Positions 31,172 to 33,642 of a stretch of DNA of 33,642 bases are shown here, one piece after another (positions within the stretch are counted from its first letter, which is position 1; the number at the start of each line of letters is the position of its first letter). The translations under genes were made by a program, and so were the position numbers. The notes beneath the pieces were generated by a model that saw nothing but the letters and a program-made list of their open reading frames with translations, was not told the DNA's origin and did not search any database. The stretch lies in the NCBI GenBank assembly GCA_035535015.1, contig DATLQU010000054.1, positions 1 to 33,642 on the forward strand, read 5' to 3'. The DNA is from Palsa-661 sp035535015. GTDB lineage: Bacteria > Actinomycetota > Acidimicrobiia > Acidimicrobiales > UBA8190.

Positions 31172-32535
31172 CCACCAGCGTCGTCGTCGATCGTCTCGAC
31201 GAGCGCCGGCCTGGCCCGGGTGACACGTTCGGCGGCGTGGGTCATCCCGGCGCCCGGCTGCTCGCCGGCCGGCCGGCGTACGACGGCACGGAGACCCTGG
31301 CGCAGCATCTCGACCGCCTGGGAATCGTCCCCCCGCCTCGGCGCGGCGCCGGCCTCGTCGACGCCGTGCACGACAGCGGCCTCGGCGGGCGCGGCGGGGC
31401 GGGATTCCCCATGGCCGAGAAGATGGAGGCGGCGGCTCGCGCCCCGGGCCCCCGTCTTGTCGTGGTGAACGCGTCGGAGAGTGAGCCGGCGAGCCACAAG
31501 GACCGGGTTCTCGTCCATCTCCGTCCGCACCTCGTCCTGGACGGCGCCGCCCTGGCGGCCGAGGCGCTGTCAGCCGACGAGATCGTCGTGCAGCTACACC
31601 GGGGCGACCCCGCCGGCTATGGCGCGCTCAGCGCGGCCATCGCCGAGCGGACGGCAGCGAGGCTCGACCGCGTTCCGGTGCACCTGTCGGTGGGACCGGA
31701 CCGCTTCGTCGCCGGCGAGTCGAGCGCTGTCGTGGCCTTCCTCGAGGGCCGCCCGGCCCAGCCGCGGCCGGGACCCCGGGCCGCCGTGTCCGGCGTACAC
31801 GGGTGCCCCACCCTGGTGCAGAACGCAGAGACGCTGGCCCATGTGGCGCTCATCGCAAGGTTCGGGCCGGACTGGTTCCGCGCCGCAGGGACCCCTGGCT
31901 CGCCAGGGTCGGTGCTGGTGACGCTGGCCGGCGACGTGGAACGTCCGGGCACGGTCCTCGAAGTCTGGGGCGCGACGACGATCGGTCGCCTGCTGGTGTC
32001 CTGCAGCCGGTCCGGCCACGCGACGATCGCGGAGATCGGACCCGTACCCGGCGCGGCCGTCCTCATGGGCGGCTATGCGGGTGCCTGGGCCGACATGGCC
32101 CGGGTGTGGGAGTTGCCGCTGGCTCACGACGAACTGTGCCGCGCCGGAGTACCGCTCGGCTGCGGCCTGGTGGGCGTGCTCTCCCCGGATGGATGCGGGT
32201 TGGTGGAGACGGCCAGGCTCCTCACCTACCTGGCTACCGAGAGCTCCGGGCAGTGCGGGCCCTGCGCCTTCGGGCTGCCCGACCTGGCGGCGCAGGCAAC
32301 GGCGCTGGCCACGACCCGGGTATCGCGATCGGCGGTTCGCCGCCTCTATCACCGCACGGCGTCGATCGCCGGCCGCGGGGCATGCTCCCATCCCGACGGA
32401 GCCGTCCGCCTGCTCGAGTCGGCGCTGGAGACCTTCGCCGGCGACGTGCGCTACCACCTCCGCCACGGGCCCTGTGCAGGCGCGCGTAATGGCGTGACCT
32501 TCCCGGTGCCGAGGAGCAGTGAGGAGTGGCGGTGA
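31168..32535 (+). CDS. NuoF-like NAD(P)H:ferredoxin oxidoreductase subunit
   Basis: This 455-residue protein belongs to the 51-kDa subunit family of complex I. The FMN/NADH region is GLGGRGGAGFPMAEKM (71-86), then VVNASESEPASHKDR and PTLVQNAETLAHVALI. The C-terminal cluster region reads ESSGQCGPCAFG and GRGACSHPDG, giving Cys363, Cys366 and Cys406. The first of the four usual ligands is Ser360. With three Cys and one Ser the cluster may be a 3Cys/Ser [4Fe-4S] or a [3Fe-4S] type; this may be normal for this stand-alone actinobacterial branch. No other nuo genes are nearby. The GTG start overlaps the membrane-protein stop (GTGA), and its stop overlaps the ferredoxin start (GTGA). It probably exchanges electrons between NAD(P)H and the ferredoxin. 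Confidence 0.85.
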   Translation: MTTSVVVDRLDERRPGPGDTFGGVGHPGARLLAGRPAYDGTETLAQHLDRLGIVPPPRRGAGLVDAVHDSGLGGRGGAGFPMAEKMEAAARAPGPRLVVVNASESEPASHKDRVLVHLRPHLVLDGAALAAEALSADEIVVQLHRGDPAGYGALSAAIAERTAARLDRVPVHLSVGPDRFVAGESSAVVAFLEGRPAQPRPGPRAAVSGVHGCPTLVQNAETLAHVALIARFGPDWFRAAGTPGSPGSVLVTLAGDVERPGTVLEVWGATTIGRLLVSCSRSGHATIAEIGPVPGAAVLMGGYAGAWADMARVWELPLAHDELCRAGVPLGCGLVGVLSPDGCGLVETARLLTYLATESSGQCGPCAFGLPDLAAQATALATTRVSRSAVRRLYHRTASIAGRGACSHPDGAVRLLESALETFAGDVRYHLRHGPCAGARNGVTFPVPRSSEEWR

Positions 32536-32744
32536 CGATGCGATTGGTGGTGGATTTCACCCGCTGCCGGGGGCACGGCATCTGCACGGTGCTGTTCGCC
32601 GAACGGGCCGAGCTTGACGAGTGGGGTTTCCCTGTCATCGACCCCGCCGACCTTGACTCGGCACCGCTGGTGCGCCGGGCCCGGCGAGCCGTCGTGGCAT
32701 GCCCGCGCGGCGCGCTGTCGGTAGAGACGAGCGAGCCGCGCTGA
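32532..32744 (+). CDS. Single-cluster ferredoxin
   Basis: This 70-residue acidic protein has CRGHGIC (Cys12, Cys18) and ACPRGAL (Cys57). The missing middle cysteine (replaced by His in CxGHGxC) is typical of [3Fe-4S] ferredoxins that serve actinobacterial P450 and related redox systems. GTG 32532 is preferred: it overlaps the NuoF-like stop as GTGA, and GTGAGGAG lies upstream as a ribosome site; GTG 32526 and ATG 32538 are alternatives. It closes the operon and likely passes electrons between the NuoF-like protein and the haem membrane protein or another acceptor. Confidence 0.88.
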   Translation: MTMRLVVDFTRCRGHGICTVLFAERAELDEWGFPVIDPADLDSAPLVRRARRAVVACPRGALSVETSEPR

Positions 32745-33176
32745 AGAACCCCCTTCCCGCTTCTGCGCTTCCCAGTTGGGACGAACCCCCACCGACCACT
32801 GGTGTTGGAGGCGGACCGGCCGGATCTATCCGCTCGCTCGCCCATTCGGCCGCCGGGTGCCGTCGAAGGGTCAACGCGGATCACGGCGCCGGCGGAAGTA
32901 CCGGGCCAGGACCAGGGTCCTGGAAGGTGGTGCGCGACCCCGGCGGCGTGCCTCATCGTGGGGCGCCGATGACAGACAACCGGCGATCGGGGAGATAGAC
33001 ATCCAGGCCGCCATGGGGTTGGCGTGATTGTCCTTCGCCCACGGTGCGCAATGGCTGTCTTTGATGACTAGCGCTAGCTTGCGAGGTCGGCATGTTGGGC
33101 ACGCGTCTGCCGATCTCCGCTCCGGCGGTTCGACATTTAGCCGGTCGAGATGTAGAACAGCAGTTCAGAACAGATA
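32745..33176. other. 432-bp gene-poor stretch before tRNA-Pro
   Basis: No convincing gene is seen; short open frames lack family-like sequence and ribosome sites. A 7-bp GC-rich hairpin at 32907-32924 (CCAGGAC, loop CAGG, GTCCTGG) could stop the redox operon but has no U run. A 10-bp palindrome CTAGCGCTAG lies at 33068-33077. Composition from about 33028 looks less GC-rich than the flanking genes. The last 50 bases hold a likely tRNA promoter. Confidence 0.6.
33129..33158 (+). promoter_or_regulatory. Predicted tRNA-Pro promoter
   Basis: TTCGAC at 33129-33134 and TAGAAC at 33153-33158 are separated by 18 bp and resemble -35 and -10 boxes. The expected start near 33165 would give a leader of about 12 nt before the tRNA. 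Confidence 0.35.
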
Positions 33177-33254
33177 CGGGCTGTGGCGCAGCTTGGTTAG
33201 CGTGCTTGACTGGGGGTCAAGAGGTCGCGGGTTCAAATCCCGCCAGCCCGACCA
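33177..33254 (+). tRNA. tRNA-Pro (anticodon GGG)
   Basis: A complete cloverleaf can be drawn. The acceptor stem CGGGCTG pairs with CAGCCCG; the D arm is GCGC-AGCTTGGTTA-GCGT; the anticodon stem CTTGA/TCAAG encloses CTGGGGG, giving anticodon GGG; the T arm is GCGGG-TTCAAAT-CCCGC. The discriminator is A and CCA is encoded (33252-33254). The tRNA is intact although an integrase gene lies just downstream. Confidence 0.96.
33215..33254 (+). other. attL/R: Probable attachment site in the 3' half of tRNA-Pro
   Basis: The 3' half of the tRNA (anticodon loop to CCA) lies 20-60 bp from the 3' end of a tyrosine integrase gene, the standard geometry of an integrated element. The matching repeat would be at the far end of the element, outside the window, so the core cannot be delimited. 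Confidence 0.45.
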
Positions 33255-33273
33255 CAAAGCCCAGGTCAGAGCC

Positions 33274-33642
33274 CTATCTGATTCGGGTCGCTCCGCCGGC
33301 AGTTGTCCGTCCCCGCGCAATCCCCGCGTGACTCTTGAAAGCGGCGACGTTGCGCTTGCCTGAACGAGCGTCTGATCGAGCGTCATCCATGGCGGCAGCA
33401 GCAGCCCTCAAATCGCCCGGGTACAGGTGGGCGTAGGTGGACAGGTAGATCGAAGGGTCGTGACCGAGCACGGCAGCCGCAGTCGTCACCGGTACGCCAC
33501 GCTGGGCCATCAGAGACGCAGCGGTGTGTCGGAGCACGTACGGAGTGGCCCAGTCGGGAAGGCCTGCCCTGTCACAGGCGGCGTCCCACACCGACCGGAA
33601 GTTGGAGAGCCGTAGCCGGGTCCCGCTCTTCATCGTGAACAT
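33274..33642 (-). CDS. int: Tyrosine integrase, C-terminal part (gene continues beyond window)
   Basis: Only the last ~122 residues are visible; the gene starts beyond 33642. YVLRHTAASLMAQRGVPVTTAAAVLGHDPSIYLSTYAHLYPGDL (motifs LRHTAASL, LGHDPS and STYAH) gives the Arg, second His and nucleophilic Tyr of the catalytic domain. The first His of the usual HxxRH box is Tyr here (YVLRH), a substitution tolerated in some integrases. The C-terminus is Ala/Arg-rich. The stop is 20 bp from the tRNA-Pro 3' end, pointing to integration of a phage or integrative element into that tRNA. Confidence 0.9.
   Translation of the reverse strand: MFTMKSGTRLRLSNFRSVWDAACDRAGLPDWATPYVLRHTAASLMAQRGVPVTTAAAVLGHDPSIYLSTYAHLYPGDLRAAAAAMDDARSDARSGKRNVAAFKSHAGIARGRTTAGGATRIR

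Noticed and set aside
32907..32924. Canonical intrinsic terminator after the ferredoxin gene
   Set aside because: The 7-bp stem is good but it lies about 160 bp downstream and no U run follows, so it is mentioned only as a hairpin.
33028..33363. 111-codon plus-strand open frame across the tRNA region
   Set aside because: It runs through tRNA-Pro and its promoter and has no recognisable sequence.
33165..33386. Minus-strand open frame reading WRDLNPRPLDPQS
   Set aside because: It is the antisense translation of tRNA-Pro, a well-known false protein found next to many tRNA genes.

Overview
This window reads as a chromosome segment of a high-GC actinobacterium, probably of the class Acidimicrobiia. 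The supporting signs are GTG and TTG starts, many 1-10 nt gene overlaps, the order scpA-scpB-pseudouridine synthase-tyrA-aroA-cmk-plsC, a DUF512-der pair, and several genes that start 6-8 nt after a TANNNT -10 box, as expected of leaderless transcripts. The class-level call is inference from gene order and codon style, not from a search.

Left third (1-9327), housekeeping. The window opens inside xerD, followed by a TraR/DksA-type zinc protein and a site-2 protease homologue. trpS lies on the minus strand. scpA-scpB (chromosome condensation), an RluB-type pseudouridine synthase, tyrA and aroA (aromatic amino acids), cmk and plsC then form one compact plus-strand cluster.

Middle (9305-16435), accessory. 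A broken amidohydrolase gene (frameshift plus apparent internal deletion) is divergent from a two-gene heterodimeric ABC exporter whose halves carry complementary defects. Next come a membrane protein that looks like a GGDEF-protein sensor without its enzyme domain, a tiny membrane protein and a luciferase-like monooxygenase.

Minus-strand operon (16425-23340). ispH, a DHA2-type drug transporter, an HD-domain protein resembling mixed-valence diiron oxygenases, a family-2 glycosyltransferase and a large YfhO-like membrane protein are read in that order, mostly with overlapping starts and stops. Divergent from ispH are a PDZ/radical-SAM DUF512 protein, der and a small zinc-ribbon membrane protein.

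Right third (26758-32744), the most interesting block. An ECF sigma factor and a coupled membrane protein lead into a tightly overlapping run of three small exported proteins, ApbE (FMN transferase), a haem-b type membrane protein, a NuoF-like flavoprotein and a one-cluster ferredoxin. Together these look like a path from NAD(P)H through ferredoxin and haem to the outside of the membrane. No classical FMN-binding acceptor is visible.

The window ends with an intact tRNA-Pro(GGG) and the 3' part of a tyrosine integrase, the likely edge of an integrated element.

A theme across the window is short tandem duplication at gene junctions. At several junctions the repeat unit contains the stop codon of the upstream gene, and at three of them it also carries a start codon for the downstream gene, so the translational-coupling site itself is repeated.
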